Of a stretch of 64,000 nucleotides of DNA, positions 1 to 13,800 are shown one piece after another. The notes under the pieces were generated by a model. That model had not been told where the DNA came from, searched no databases, and worked only from the letters and a program-made list of their open reading frames with translations. Position 1 is the stretch's first letter; each line of letters opens with the position of its first letter. The DNA lies in NCBI GenBank assembly GCA_902806575.1, contig CADCXD010000018.1, positions 2,046,001-2,110,000 of the forward strand. The letters run 5' to 3'. Made by a program: the position numbers and the translations under genes. This DNA comes from Jackrogersella multiformis. Lineage: Eukaryota; Ascomycota; Sordariomycetes; Xylariales; Hypoxylaceae.

Positions 1-3000
1 TGGAGTCGAGACTTTCATAACTCCGCTGTTGACGAAGTGGCTGTCGAGGACATCGACAACACCCCCAAACTCGTGCCTGGTCATTCTTTTTCAGACGCAA
101 GTTCCTCCTACTATTTACCAGATCCTGCCGTGAACCCTCCCTCAGCATCTTCAGAGCAAGACCCAGGAAAGCGGATTTCTATCTCTTCCGTCTTTTCTCT
201 TTCATCCTCTCGTGGTGTTGCAAGCTCTGCTCCATCCACAAACGGTTCCGACAGTGGTGGTGCCCAACGCCCCTCTGCCAACGGTATCATGGCCTCCGGC
301 AAAGGATTGGGCCCATCGCCGGGTCAATCGGAGTCCAGTGTATCTAATATCACGGTTACCACGTCCTCTAACTCGAACACTCAGAATCCTGTCAGCGGTC
401 CGCAGCTGACCCCGCGGGATGCCCATACCAACCCTCTCGAGCTCGTCAAGCGAAATGCCGCACCTACGTCCAATCCGGTCCCTCGGCCCCAAGTGACTAG
501 ATCTCGAAGTAGGGCTAAGCGTCGCTTGAGTGGTAGCACTGCGGCTAGCAGTCACAGCCCTAGTAGTGACCGGGCTCCTCACGCTAGGGACAAGGAAGAG
601 GCCAAGCCAGCACCGTGGGGAATAATAGGTGTTTGTGCGCTCGATTCCAAAGCCAGGAGTAAACCGAGCAGGAATATTCTTAATAGGTTAATTGCAAATC
701 GCGAATTTGACGTGATAGTGTTTGGAGATAAGACAATCTTAGATGAGGGTGAGCAAGCCATTATCAACCCATGCCAGATGGCATAGAGTGCTAATAACTA
801 AGCAGAGGTGGAGAATTGGCCGATATGTGATTACTTGATATCATTCTATTCGGACGGCTTTCCTTTAGAAAAGGCTATCGCTTATGTCAAAGCCCGAAAA
901 CCATTCTGTGTCAACGACGTACCGATGCAAAAGATACTTTGGGACAGGCGACTCTGTCTGCGAATACTCGATAAAATAGAGGTACCAACTCCTAAACGGG
1001 TAGAGGTGAATCGCGATGGCGGGCCAGGTATGTTAAACATAGATGTTGCGAAGCATATAAAGGATGTTACTGGCATCACCCTCGATCCTAGCGGGCCCGA
1101 AAACTACCGCATTCCTCGGAAGGTTGAGCTACTTGATGATGGAGACATCCTGAGCGTCGACGGCACTCTGTTGAAGAAGCCATTCGTTGAGAAGCCAACT
1201 AGCGGTGAAGATCACAACATCATCATATATTTTCCAAAATCGACCGGCGGAGGTGCCCGGAAGCTCTTCAGGAAAATTGGTAATAAGAGCTCCGAATTCA
1301 TTAAGGACCTTATTATTCCCCGCGCCATTACCGAACCTGAAGGCAGCTTCATTTATGAAAAATTCATGCAAGTCGACAACGCAGAAGACGTAAAGGCTTA
1401 CACGGTCGGGCCACACTACTGCCACGCTGAGACGAGAAAATCGCCCGTTGTCGACGGGATTGTCCGGCGCAACACCCATGGTAAAGAAATCCGTTACGTT
1501 ACCGCGTTATGTCCGGAAGAGAAGGAGATCGCAAGCAAGATCGCAAACACATTCGGCCAGCGTGTTTGTGGCTTTGATTTACTTCGAGCTGGAGGCAAGA
1601 GTTATGTCATAGACGTCAATGGCTGGAGCTTCGTCAAAGACAACGAGACTTACTACGATCACTGCGCCAGTATTTTGAAGGACATATTCGTCAAGGAAAA
1701 GATTCGTCGCGGAGGGCCAACGCCGCCTATACCATCTCCAACTATTTCTGACATCGGCGATCCGCTTGCTAAAGCTCTATTAAATAACGAGAAAGACTCA
1801 CAGACTGTTACAAGACATACGAGTCAGACCAAGCTCGCCACGAGCACCACAGGTACGCTTTCACCCGCAGAAAGTAAAGAAATCAAGGATGAGCAGAGTC
1901 CAGGAATCACCTCGCCACCCAAATCTGATTCGGGGGTTGCGGGAATCGCGGCGGGATTCCGGAACAGCATCATTAGCCCTATGGCTTATCTCGCTGGCAG
2001 CTCTGCTGCGAGTAGCGTACCAGCTACGGCCCCGCCGACTCTCCCAGCTACCCCTTTGACGGCAGCAGATAAGGTCGATCAGCCATTAGAACAGCCAACT
2101 CCGCCTCCGCCTCCGCCCAAGCACTCATGGAAGCTTAAAGGCATGGTTTCCGTTATTCGGCATGCTGATCGCACTCCGAAACAAAAGTACAAGTTCACCT
2201 TTCACACACAGCCGTTTATTGACCTCTTAAAAGGTCACCAGGAAGAAGTCCTTCTTATTGGGGAGCCAGCTTTAACTAGTGTCCTTGATGCGGTCGACTT
2301 GGCTCTGAAGGCTGGCGAGGAAGACCGAAATAAGCTCAAGTCTCTTCGCAATGTCTTGGTGAAAAAGGGAGGATGGGCAGGCACCAAAGTTCAAATTAAA
2401 CCGATGTTTCGGAAGAAGAAAACGGCCGAGATGGCGGACGAATCAACCCCTAAAGTTACTGAAGGAGTGAAAATGGAGACCGAGGTTACGGGCATCTCGC
2501 TTAAAGAAAAGCCGGATAACAACAAACGGGGCCAATCTCCCGCAATAGAGCAATTACAGGCCGAGGACGATCAATACGGACGGGACGCATCGGAAGTGGT
2601 CGTATCTGATTCCGAACTACAGACGAGAAATGCACCACGACGCCAAGACTCCATGTCAGGGGTAACAATGTCGAAGTTCACGGCAGCCGACAACAGCTTC
2701 GTTCTAGATAAGTTACAACTCATCGTGAAATGGGGAGGAGAGCCAACTCACTCGGCCCGATACCAGGCCCAAGAACTAGCACAAAACATGCGTAACGATT
2801 ATCTTTTACTTAATCGTGACATTTTAGACCAAGTCCACGTTTTCAGCAGTTCGGAGCGACGAGTCACAGCTAGCGCACAGATCTGGGCAGCATCGTTTAT
2901 CGACAAGAATGATATTCCCGAAGATTTCATTACTATACGGAAAGATCTGCTCGATGACTCTAACGCGGCGAAGGATGAGATGGACAAGGTCAAGAAGAAG

Positions 3001-4785
3001 CTAAAGGGGTTATTGCGCAAGGGAAACGAGCGACCGTCGCAGTTCGCCTGGCCCGAGGGAATGCCCGAGCCTGCCGAAGTACAAACGCGAGTTGTGCAGC
3101 TCATGAATTTCCATCGTCGTGTAATGCAGCACAATCACAGCAAACTGCAAAGCGGAGCTGTGAACTCGCTTAACGCAATCAACACTCCTAACTCGGAGAA
3201 GACGCATGGCGAAGGTTCTAGTACGTCTATTGCTTCATCACTTTCTCAAGCAAATGCTATCAACAATATTCAGGCTCGCTGGTGCTGCGGTGAGGATGCA
3301 GAGTTATTTCGCGAGCGTTGGGAGAAGCTGTTTGCGGAGTTCTGTGATCATGAGAAGGTCGATCCTAGTAAGATCTCGGAATTGTACGACACAATGAAGT
3401 TTGACGCCCTACACAACCGTCAGTTCCTCGAGTGGGTGTTCACTCCGCCAAAACAAATGCTGGAAGAAGAATTTGGTATCACCATAAACCGCGAAGGGAA
3501 GACGTCGCCTAAGGAATCCGAAGAGGGCAGCAAAACAGCCGATAATAAGTCTGACAAGAGCCAAGTTCTAAGCTCCTCACCCGAAGAGAAAATTGACAGG
3601 TCGGAGTCGGAGGCACAAAAGACGGTCAAGCGCATCTTCCGAAGAAGATCGTGGATGAAACAACCTCACGAAGTTGATAGGCCTGCCGAATATTTTCACT
3701 TGCACAAAGGCAACAGTCAGACAAAAGCGAAGACGGACGAGTGCTTCGAACCTCTGCGGGAGCTCTACCAGCTAGCCAAGGTCCTATTCGATTTCATCTG
3801 CCCACAGGAGTACGGGATCTCGGATAGTGAAAAGGTATGTCCATCTCTATCTTTCTAACACGACCGGGATATTGACGTGATGCTGCAGCTTGAAATTGGA
3901 CTCCTGACGTCTCTTCCCTTGCTGAAGGAGATCGTCCAGGACCTCGAAGAGATGCAGGCTTCGGAGGATGCCAAATCATTCTTTTATTTCACCAAGGAAT
4001 CGCACATCTACACGTTGCTAAACTGCATACTCGAGGGTGGTATCGAGACCAAGATTAACCGTAGAACGATTCCCGAACTTGATTATCTCTCGCAGATCTG
4101 CTTCGAGCTGTACGAGTCGGAGACGAAGGTAACAGTAGATGCGGCCTCCGCCGATCAACCTACGTTCAACTACAGCATCCGCATCACGATCAGCCCCGGC
4201 TGTCATATTTTCGATCCGTTAGACATCCAACTGGACAGTAAACATTGCATTGGATGTGCGCCGCGGAGGAGCCTGACGCCTCACGCAGATTGGAAGGAAG
4301 TTATCGAGACGCTCAGAGCTAAGTTCCATCAGTAAGTATTCACGACGTAGCGTCAATATAACAGCAAACAGAGGGAGAAGTGATCTCCATCATCCCGACC
4401 GGATCGCTGACTCGTGACAACCAATAGGGTCAAATTGCCCAAGACGTTCCTTGCGGTAAACCTCTCGGACGCCTTCACATTCCAGGAGAAGGAGCGTCAA
4501 AATTCCGAGGGGGATTGTCTCGAGAAGGACAGCGCTAGCAACGACACCGATGTTCTCGTGATGAAAACTCGAGGGTCTTCACACCCTTCATCGACGACAG
4601 ACGATCGCGGTGACGACGCCGAGGCAGCGACGGCTATTGACGAGCAACCTCTTCCACCTCCTATTGCAACGTTTAATACGGCTGCTCTGCCTCCGGCCGC
4701 AGATGCGCCGGGAATACCGCCTCCTGAATCAGAAATTTCCAAGGCAGGAACTGTCGACCATCAGCAACAGAAGGAGCAGCGATGA
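1..4785 (+). CDS. VIP1: Inositol hexakisphosphate/diphosphoinositol-pentakisphosphate kinase (Vip1/Asp1, PPIP5K family), 5' partial
   Basis: Bifunctional enzyme: an N-terminal ATP-grasp kinase makes 1-InsP7/InsP8, and a C-terminal histidine-acid-phosphatase-like domain removes the same phosphate; known in fungi for polar growth, phosphate sensing and microtubule control. The reading frame is open at base 1, so the start lies upstream. Exons inferred: 1-748, 806-3834, 3889-4331, 4428-4785 (introns 57, 54 and 96 nt; donors GTGAGC, GTATGT, GTAAGT; acceptors CAG, CAG, TAG), giving 1525 residues in the window. A Ser/Pro-rich leader of about 200 residues precedes the kinase start (PWGIIGVCALDSKARSK). 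The joined frame reads FGDKTILDEEVENWPICDYL across intron 1, as expected for the family. ATP-grasp features include EKPTSGEDHNI and VIDVNGWSFVKDN. The phosphatase motif VIRHADRTP is near window residue 701, and a C-terminal ESHIYTLLN segment follows intron 2. The phosphatase domain carries long charged inserts (about 2400-2690 and 3490-3700), common in fungal members. Confidence 0.93.
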
Positions 4786-7700
4786 CGCTAGACAAGATGA
4801 CGGTCTGCATGGGCAGCACGGAATCCGGATAAGGAGCCGGTGGATTAATAAGGTATATGCTACCGGGAGCAGTCCCATAATATGTTTCGTCCTCAAATTT
4901 TCTTCTTCTTTTCCTTCCCTTCCTGGCCGCCCCAGCTAGCCAGGCGGTGTGGGAAAAGGAAAAATCTCATACTAGGACCAGGGATCGAACGAGTAAGACA
5001 AGCATTGCATAGCAGCGAGAGGTCAAGAAAGGAAATGGGTTCTGAGATAAGCGTCATGACGTGCGTTAGGAGACGGGCGGCCGTCGTACTTGGGTCTTAT
5101 TTATGTATCTGTACTGTTACCCAACAAAATACCTACCTAGGTACTAATAAGACAGCGCGCAGCGATTGTGGTACCTCCTGCAGCACGATTAGATGAGGGA
5201 AGGGAATAAGCGAACCGAACCGAACCCACGTGGAGTTGGTCTGTGTAGCCCACCATGTACGATGTACGCTGTATGCTGTATGCTGTATGCGTATGTAGTG
5301 TAGTGTGCCGTGCCGTGTCGGGTCAGTCAGCATGACAGATATGATTTGATTACCTTGCCATGTACGCATGTACGTTCGAATGTAGGTATGTATGTAGGCA
5401 TGCATATGTGCATGTGCATGTACGTACGGGATACCTAACTGCTTCCAGCAGCGAAATCTCACCAAAACCTTAGATTTGGGCGCGCACATAACCGGTGCCG
5501 GATCGCCGATGCGAGATGGTCCCTAGTGTAGCGCGCGGGCGCGCGGCGTGTCCCGTCTCTGACCCCTTCGGACGGGGGGGAGGGGGGTTCTTTTGACACA
5601 TCACTTATCACGATGATGCATTGAGGAAGAAGAAGGAAAAAATTTACACCCGTTCCAACTTCTTCCTCCTCTTTTTGTTCCTTTTCCTTTTTCTGTTTCC
5701 TTCACCGCCATACATGGCACGGCGTATGGATAGAAAAATATAAGGGGCGAAAGGGGGGGAGTGATGAATATGGAAGTTTAACAAGGGAATTATTTCTTTT
5801 GCCACCGTAACTGCCGCTCTTTCTTTTAACCCCTTTTCTCTCGGCGCGGCGAGCGCCGCCCTAGCCCGTTCCCGTCCTTCGTCCCTTGCGTTTTGCACGT
5901 CGCCAATGCATCGTCGAACGTCACTAGGCTTCATCCCGGGTCGGTTCCTGGAGGTAAGGCAAGGCAAGGTAAGGTAATAAGGGGAAAGTGACGGAGCTGG
6001 AGCTCGGAGGAAAGGTCTAGGTCAGGTATGTGGTGTAGGCAGTAGGTAGGTATTGGAAGGTATTGGAGGACATCCTGGCACTGAAGAAATGACGTTGCAA
6101 CGTCGAAACCGCGCCTCCCCCCTCCCCCTCCCCCAAAAAAGAAAAAAATTCGTTACCTATCGGTCGGTTCAGTCGGAACTTTTGATGCGGGATAAGAACG
6201 GGAAAAAAAAGGGGGGGTGGTGATGAAGGGAATGCTCAATAAGACATGTATGTACTTCTTCCCGCCTCGTCTTCCTCGCGGACGGATGACTAGCATGACT
6301 TGATCTGATGGCGGGATGCGTAACCGTGACGAACCAGATTATGCTGCGTCGTTGTGCGCTGGCGCGCCGCAACTCACATGTTTGGGTATGATGCGCGCGG
6401 CACTATTACAGGCTGCGTACGGAGAAAAAGTGTCGGTCAGCTTCTCCGAAGTGACTTTCATTTGCCAATTGGGCTAGTGTGTGGTCGTTCCTCGTAACCC
6501 GAGGGGAGGCCCAGCGCAGATTTCCCAGATGACAGATAGGCAAGATAGACACCCTAGGTAGGTGGTAGGTGGTAGGTGGTAGATGGTAGGTAACGGATAC
6601 AATACCATGGTATGGTAGTCGTTAACCGAGGGCCGGTCTTGAGGAGAAGAGGAAAAAAAGGTGGGAAAGGGGAGGGGAGGGGGGAAGGGATAAAAAGTGA
6701 CAGCTCACATTCCGACCCGTCGCACGAAATCTAGGCTATCGTGAATACAAAGGTGCCCGCCCAGCCTGCCAGCCAAATTTCAGGAACCGGAGAGAGGTGA
6801 GCCAGATGGCATCGGAAGATATCCATGAGGTCCCGAAGAATCGAATAACGACCGTCGGATCGATAGTAATATGGGGACAGACAGTAGCCGTCGACATCAT
6901 ACGGCAGCAGGACAGCCTACGCCGTTACCTTAAAATTGAGGCTGATTCTAAATCTTCCGGTAAAGTACCGCCTAGCACCTGGGCAGCGTCGTAGTCAACG
7001 CCTCTTCATACGAGGCTGATACCTGCCCAATAGGAAACCCATTATCTCGTAATCAGGCTCGGAGTACACAGACACTTACATAGTAGTGTAGTGTACATAG
7101 TCAGATAGTGTAGTCGTCTGAGGCTTAGGAGGGGGTTGTGCCCGCGCGTAGTGTACATATTGCTTGCGTTCATCATCAACGGTCAGGTTGTCCAATTTTA
7201 CCGAACCATACTTGACGTTTGAACAGACCCTGTTCAGTTGTAACTTCGGGTCCTTCTCCTTGGGCTCCCGTTTAAAGTTCAGGGACCCAATAGCACCCTG
7301 ATGCCCGGAAACTGCCAGCTGCATGACTAGCATGGCAGGCATCATGGGGAAATATTAAGCACCAGGTCTCGTACTCAAAACTAGGAAGTGGGGATCAACT
7401 CGGAGCCTTACCCGTCGACAACAGCGTGAATATGGACTGTTTTAACATCCGACAACTAAGCTGAGCAAATACAGGGTATAGCCTTGTATAGGTAGTGTAG
7501 TGTAATAAAAGCACGTCAGGCTTACCACGCCTCCGGCGCTCTACCAGTCAGTCGTCTCCATAGGTTCGTCGACTTGGCTGTGTGACGTGGGATCGTTGAA
7601 TGTGGGGGCAGCAGGTTGATGAGAGGCATACTATGTAGTAGAAGGCAAAAGAGAGACGTCTATGGTGGGGGAGTGACAGGGAACTCGTTAGTACATACGG

Positions 7701-9700
7701 AATAGTAGCCGTCAATAATAAACAAAAATAAAATAAGGATAAGGATAATGAGCCGGGGGGGTCTGAGAGGCACTCTAATATTATATCGGACGGACCTGCA
7801 GCTAGCTAACCAGACTATCGCGGCCATGCGAAAGAGCGGTAGGTCACGTTGCAATTTATTATAAGCGACACCAAACAGGCACTGAAACGTCTTTTTGAAT
7901 CTGGACGTCTTGGCAAGGCTGGGCGGGACGGGACAAGCTCATACTTTACATAGTAACGGTATTACGTAGTAGTTGACAAACCCTGGAGAGTCCTCTTCTG
8001 GTTCCGCTTTGCTTACCTGCATTGGGGAGCATTTGATTCAATCTTTTCATACTAGGTATGAGGGTTGGGAAAGGGTTCGTCTTAGGTTTGAAGATCACAA
8101 CGGGGAAAATTAGGCCGGACCCATTAGCAACTCACGATGCTTCCTTTCCGGAGTATGCGGTGACGAAACTCTCTCGTGAGTATGGAGCGTCAACATTGCT
8201 GACAACCAATAAGATATATTTGCCAGTGTCGATTCAGACCGGTGGGCTCTTGCAATGGCGTCGGCGACATTGCGTATGCGCGTAAGGTATGTAGTCCTGT
8301 TTCCTTCCCAGCAGCTTCTTTCCCTCGTCTCATACTATGTATCGGGAGCACCGGAGTCGAGACGATTGGAGAAAGCCATATAAATGTATATACTATACTA
8401 TAGTGTAGGTTCGCGATACAGAAACCGCGGAAATGTTATGTGCTGAAGACCAATTCGTAGCGCAGGTCTGATATAACTAGTGTGGTGATGATCGTATTCG
8501 ATTTCAAAAACGTTCGGTGACTTAATTGAATACTGGATCTTACACGATTGGCCACGGGGAGGCGGGTGAGGATTATGTGATGTTGTATCGACGGTCAACC
8601 GGTGAGACCATCCCAAACTATAGTAGATGAGCTTGTTTCTAGAATAGTCAATATGGCCGGTGACTATTCTGGATTCGTCCTTAAACAGGTCGTGCGCCAG
8701 TCTGCTAGACCAGCCAGCCCAGCTTGATGTGATCGGTAGTTGGTGCCATAGTAAATTAGGAGACTTCCGCTTTAGGCCATCTGCATCTCGTAGTGGCCAA
8801 CCAGAGGCGACCAACATCTACACTAAAATGATTGAGTGATGATACAAGTACACAAAGATGAAATCTCGTACTACAAAGCTCCTACGATCACGATTCGACT
8901 TGTCGAGGAAAGAATTGGGTAAGAGGAAATAAATGCCGAATGAGAATACGTACCTAGCCAGTCTTAATAATAAAAAGGCATCTTGGCATTGCTTATTCGC
9001 GGAAGGATAGGGTACCTACTCTGGTAGTCAGCATTGTTACTCCTTCCTCTCTGTCTCTCAACTTTTCCTCGTTGGAGCGTTCCAAACGGCCTACCTAGGT
9101 AGTTCAGGTGTAAGGAAGATAACCGATTGGTGGCGATGATAATATTGACCAATGTCTTTTAGATAACAAATAATTACTGGGTAACGAATCCTGGCTGTGG
9201 TCGGACAGTGGGGGGGGCTTCCATGGATCCAAACAAGAATACCGAATGGTGTGTGACTCTCCCCCAGGAACCAACAGGCCGAGATGTCAAAACCACGTGC
9301 GATACCTCCTTTCCAAGCCTGTGCGAACCTGGGTGGCGTACCTAGGTAGTGGAAGAAGGCGATAGAAGGAGTTTGGAAACTTGACTCCGTACCTAAAGAC
9401 AAGGTCTTGGCATAAATTGCGGTCGGAGATTTTATGATTTGTTCTCCAATTTCTCCGGGGAGTCGAATCGTGAAACCAGTAGGTAGGCGGGGATGTAGGA
9501 TGAGCTCGCTAGAAGTCCCTTCATTAGCGAGACCGGTTCGCGGCTACGCATCCTCAATTAAGATCCCGCTGGCCGCAGGATGGCCGCAGACGACGGCGCA
9601 TGAAGGTGTGGTCAGCAGACATCAGCAGACGAAGAGCATTACATACCTAAGTATGTAGAGATCTCATATGATGTTCGTGGCTTTTAACTACACTAGGTAG

Positions 9701-9718
9701 GTAGTGTAGCTACACTAC
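9701..9718. repeat. Perfect 18-bp inverted repeat (GTAGTGTAG/CTACACTAC)
   Basis: The two 9-base arms meet without a spacer and are exact reverse complements. The palindrome sits inside a denser run of TAGGTAG/TAGTGTAG words between about 9688 and 9728. Its function is unknown; it could be a protein-binding site or a remnant of a short palindromic repeat family. Confidence 0.85.
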
Positions 9719-10734
9719 ATAGGTAGCTTGTACTAGCCATCTTCAGAGCGTACCTACGTTTCAAGCCACAACGGCGTGTACATCCATGGTACCGTCGCTG
9801 TTCGGAGTAGGTACTTAGTGTATACCTACTAGCCTCCCTAGGTACCTCACGACCAGGGGGGAAGAGGCTTCAGTGGACGACAGGCAACTGGGGGTTACCG
9901 ACAATGTGGGAAGTGCCGATATAGACGCATTATTATCGTCATGAGCCTTTCTCTTGGGTCCCCGACCTACCATAGCTGCATAGGTACCTAGTAGACGAGG
10001 GTGACAAATTTCTTACCTAGGTATTTTTTAGCTAATGCTTGATCATCCTGGCGAACCCATTTCTCAGATACCTAGTGTAGGTAGTTTGAAACAACAGTCC
10101 TACACCCATGAGCATCCGTAGGGCTCTGCCATAAAGAACTCGAACTCCACACCAAAGCGGATATCCTAAGGGCCTAGACCCAGGTTTCCCTACAACTTAT
10201 TGTACCGGTAGCTTGCACCGGTAACTAGTCTGCTAGTGTACCTAGTGTAGTCTGCTAGTAAATACCAGGAGTAGCAGGATGTGCCTGGCTCTTGGGACCG
10301 ATGCCAGCTTGTCACGTACATCATATTAGTACGCCGTGGTTCAATGTTTCAACCATGAATGATCAGGGAAGGTATTGATCCTTACCAATAATAGTGTAGC
10401 CATAATACCAGGTACCTAGGTAGGTATTAAAGATATGATTCGTTATGATTCGTTATACCTACCAAGAAGAGACATTGAACTCCAGTCTCCCGGAGTTCCG
10501 TCCGAATGAATTGATCGTTACCTGCGTAACCCCTCCCCCCAGATATCCGACGTGAAGCAAAGCACGCACGTAGTAATTTCGAAAAAAATTCTCGTAGTGC
10601 CTGAAAACGGAGCTTACTATCGTATGACCCAGGATCAGGAATTATGATCCCCCTATTTGCCGTCCCAGTATTGAAAAGGCGGAATACCTACCATAAGTAT
10701 GCGTAATACGTTGGGTAATGTAATGTACCTAAAT

Positions 10735-10880
10735 ACCTAAACACACACGTATATATATACCCTACCTAGGTAGGTAGGCATATATATACTATTAGTAATT
10801 AGTAGAATCACCCTAACGGCGGGTTTAGCCTAACAGGAGGAATAGATGCCCTTCTCTCTACCCTAGGTACCTAGGTACAC
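10735..10880. repeat. Cluster of CCTAGG-type palindromic repeats
   Basis: This dense example of the window-wide intergenic motif contains CCTACCTAGGTAGGTAGG near 10761, followed by alternating AT/TA runs, and CCTAGGTACCTAGGTAC near 10863. Similar clusters lie near 13800-14110, 25384-25412, 36345-36540, 47885-48060 and 48215-48255. They can fold into short cruciforms. I saw the word in intergenic DNA and introns (for example about 43535), not in the exons modelled here. Confidence 0.7.
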
Positions 10881-13800
10881 GACCGTGGAGAATTGGTTAA
10901 TAGTCGATACAGGAAACGATGGACAGCAGGCAGTGCAGCTCAGACTACCTGCCTACTTTAAGTGCAAAGCATCAATGATGACGATAGGTATATGTATATG
11001 TAAAGAGTCAGACGAGACCAACGCCGGTGGAGGCCTAATACATAGTACAGCTCGGCTAAAAGTTACTTGCTTGATTGGGTCGACTCTACTTAAGTAGGTA
11101 CTACATAATGGTATGTAAAGGCAAATCAAGGTTCAAGCACTATTCGGCAGGCGTGCAGGCGGCTCAAAATAGAAAGTAGTTGCGGGTAATATATCCACAT
11201 AGGTCGACGTGCTTGCTACATCTAGATTACGCCAGGTACGAGGTTTCCTAATGGGAGAAAAATGAACGAAAGAGAGATTCGACGTTGCTGCAACTTTCGA
11301 CGTCCCAGCCCGTAGTAACTGCGTGTCCTTGGTAGGTACCTGATAGCCACGACACGCTGGCATCTCATCAGCCGCTGTCATACTACCCTACGTCTTCGTG
11401 CCTGGATATGCACATATTAGACATGGAGAATGAAACAGGTGTAATTTCATAAGGTACCTAGGTACCTGATGTGATGCAATTATACCCGAGTACCTAGGCA
11501 AGTAGCGGTACATATATTCAGTACATATCTACCTGTGTACATTAATTAGTGTAGCTGCGCATTTTGACAGGCAAACACCTGCCTTAGCCAGATGTATCTA
11601 TCCATACCTTCCTGTCAATTCTGCCAATCACCCCGCGCTTGACAGGTAACTAGTGGAAAGCCTTAAATACCTACCTAGAAAATCTAGCCTAGGTACCCGC
11701 GGTTGTACAGCTATTAAATGTGCTACCCAGGTACCTACCTGGTAGGATCATAAGGTAATCCCGTATCATCGCTATCGCTAAACAACTTACCTAAGTGGGT
11801 AGCTACCTACTCGTTCAGTCGAAGGAAGTTGCTCGCGATGTCCGTATACCCAGTCGTATATCCAGATTACGTATACTATACAACCTCTCCTTTTCCTCAC
11901 ATGATCCACCAGGCAGGCAAAACCAGAAGATGGTGGGGTCCATCAATTTGCTACTTACCTTCTTACGAAGGAAGAAAGAAGGGGGGAAAAAACGCAGCAT
12001 GTAAGATTTTCTCACACCGGACGGTTTATATTCAGTCAGCTATAAAAAAAAAATTATATATCCAATAAGCAAGATGTTTTTCTTGACCCCTATACTACAC
12101 TCGCTCACTCCTCACTGTAAAGAGAAGGCCCTAGGTTAAGCTCTTACGAGGACCATCTAACCATAACTCCGGAGTATCACCATAAGGTATGTCACTCACA
12201 ATGGCCGGCACAATGACCTCGTGTCGCAGTCAGATCTCACACGCATGTACAATAGTAGCTAATACATCCCTAGGTAGCACATCGGGATGTTTCCTCAGAA
12301 GACTACCCTAACACGCTGTACCTACGGATACATTATTACTTACACCCGCACGTAATGTGACCCCCGGATCCGTTTGCAAGACGACGCTGCGTAGGTGTGA
12401 AGATATTATATAACCAAGTGATGAACTGCCTCCCTCGATCAGCCAATAAGTGACAGCGCCGGTTCAGGAATCAGACATGGACAATCGTACCTCTTGGCGA
12501 ACCGCGCCGGTCGTCGCGAACTGCACCAGACTTGAGTCCATTCCGGCTCACCTCAAACGTTCTGCTTCCCTCCACGAATGGTTCTCAAAACCACGTACAT
12601 AAATAACCTCCATAGCCTCAACGATCCTGACCTTGATACTACGTCCTACGGAACTATATAAACCACATGAACTAGATTGTCTCCGATCGAAAGCGGGAAA
12701 CTATACGAAACCATACATGTGTAAAATTTGGTTGAGATTCTACGTATATTGTTTCTAGGCCTGAACGAATATATTTATATGAGAATTTTATGCGAGGTAC
12801 GCTGGAGACGAGACTTGGTCACCGGTAAAGGCCTCTCTAGTTACCGATTCGGCAAATTTTTATAGTTTAGGTAGGTAGGGTAGGGGTAGGCGGCGAGGGC
12901 CGACCGGTGAAGGATAAGACCAATACGTTTCCGTATATGTGCCGTCCGCTAGCTTCAGATTGTGACTGGTCTTCGGCGATCGAGAAAAACTCGAAAAGAG
13001 GGAAAGAAAAAAACCATTGCTGCTAGGAATCCTCTTTGTACGCCTTACCTTGTCCAATCCTAGACCTTGACCTTGGGAACACTTATACCTCCCCGAGGTA
13101 TATAAAACATGCAGATGTAAATGTACATACCTTAACTTTCATCGACTTACACATCCTAACATACATACATCGTACGGTAAACCAGTCTTGGTTCTGCAGG
13201 TAGTCAGACCAGAGCAGCGGCAACAGCCATACGAAAGCAGGAGAAGAAAAAAAACAAGGAAAGGAGGCAGAGGAACATATTAATTACATCCACAACCTTC
13301 AAATAGTAAAGTTGTTGTCGTTCCATGTCGTGTCATGCCCCATGCACACTGTCAGAGTGCCCAGGCCACTCATTCACTCATTCCTAAAGAAGCACTATGG
13401 TTCGTCACTCACTTTCGAGATACTGCTGCTGCTTTGTTGTTGTTGAGGAAATTATTTCTCCGACTCTGATTAAACTGAAAATTTTACTTTCAATTACACG
13501 CGTAACTCACATCTCGTTTATCTGAATTTTATAGATTTCCTTTCGTGTGAGTGGGTGGTCTTTGTTAACCACACAGATAAATACTTACATATGGATACAA
13601 ATTGCCTATGCATGTACTTCGTCATACATATTGCATATACACATCACATAGCTGCAATGTACCACTTACGTACCTAGTTATTATTTAGCTCGACTTTCGA
13701 CAGTATAAGAAGTTTTAAGTCGTCACTTTAGAAGGGGGGGGGGGATCTGACACGGTCCCCGTTCAGGCAGTTACCCTTTGAACCCTCTAACCTACCTAAT

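Noticed and set aside
4970..5045. Possible minus-strand tRNA, because GTTCGATCC resembles a B box near 4981
   Set aside because: No matching acceptor stem or A box is found about 70 nt away; it cannot be folded as a cloverleaf.
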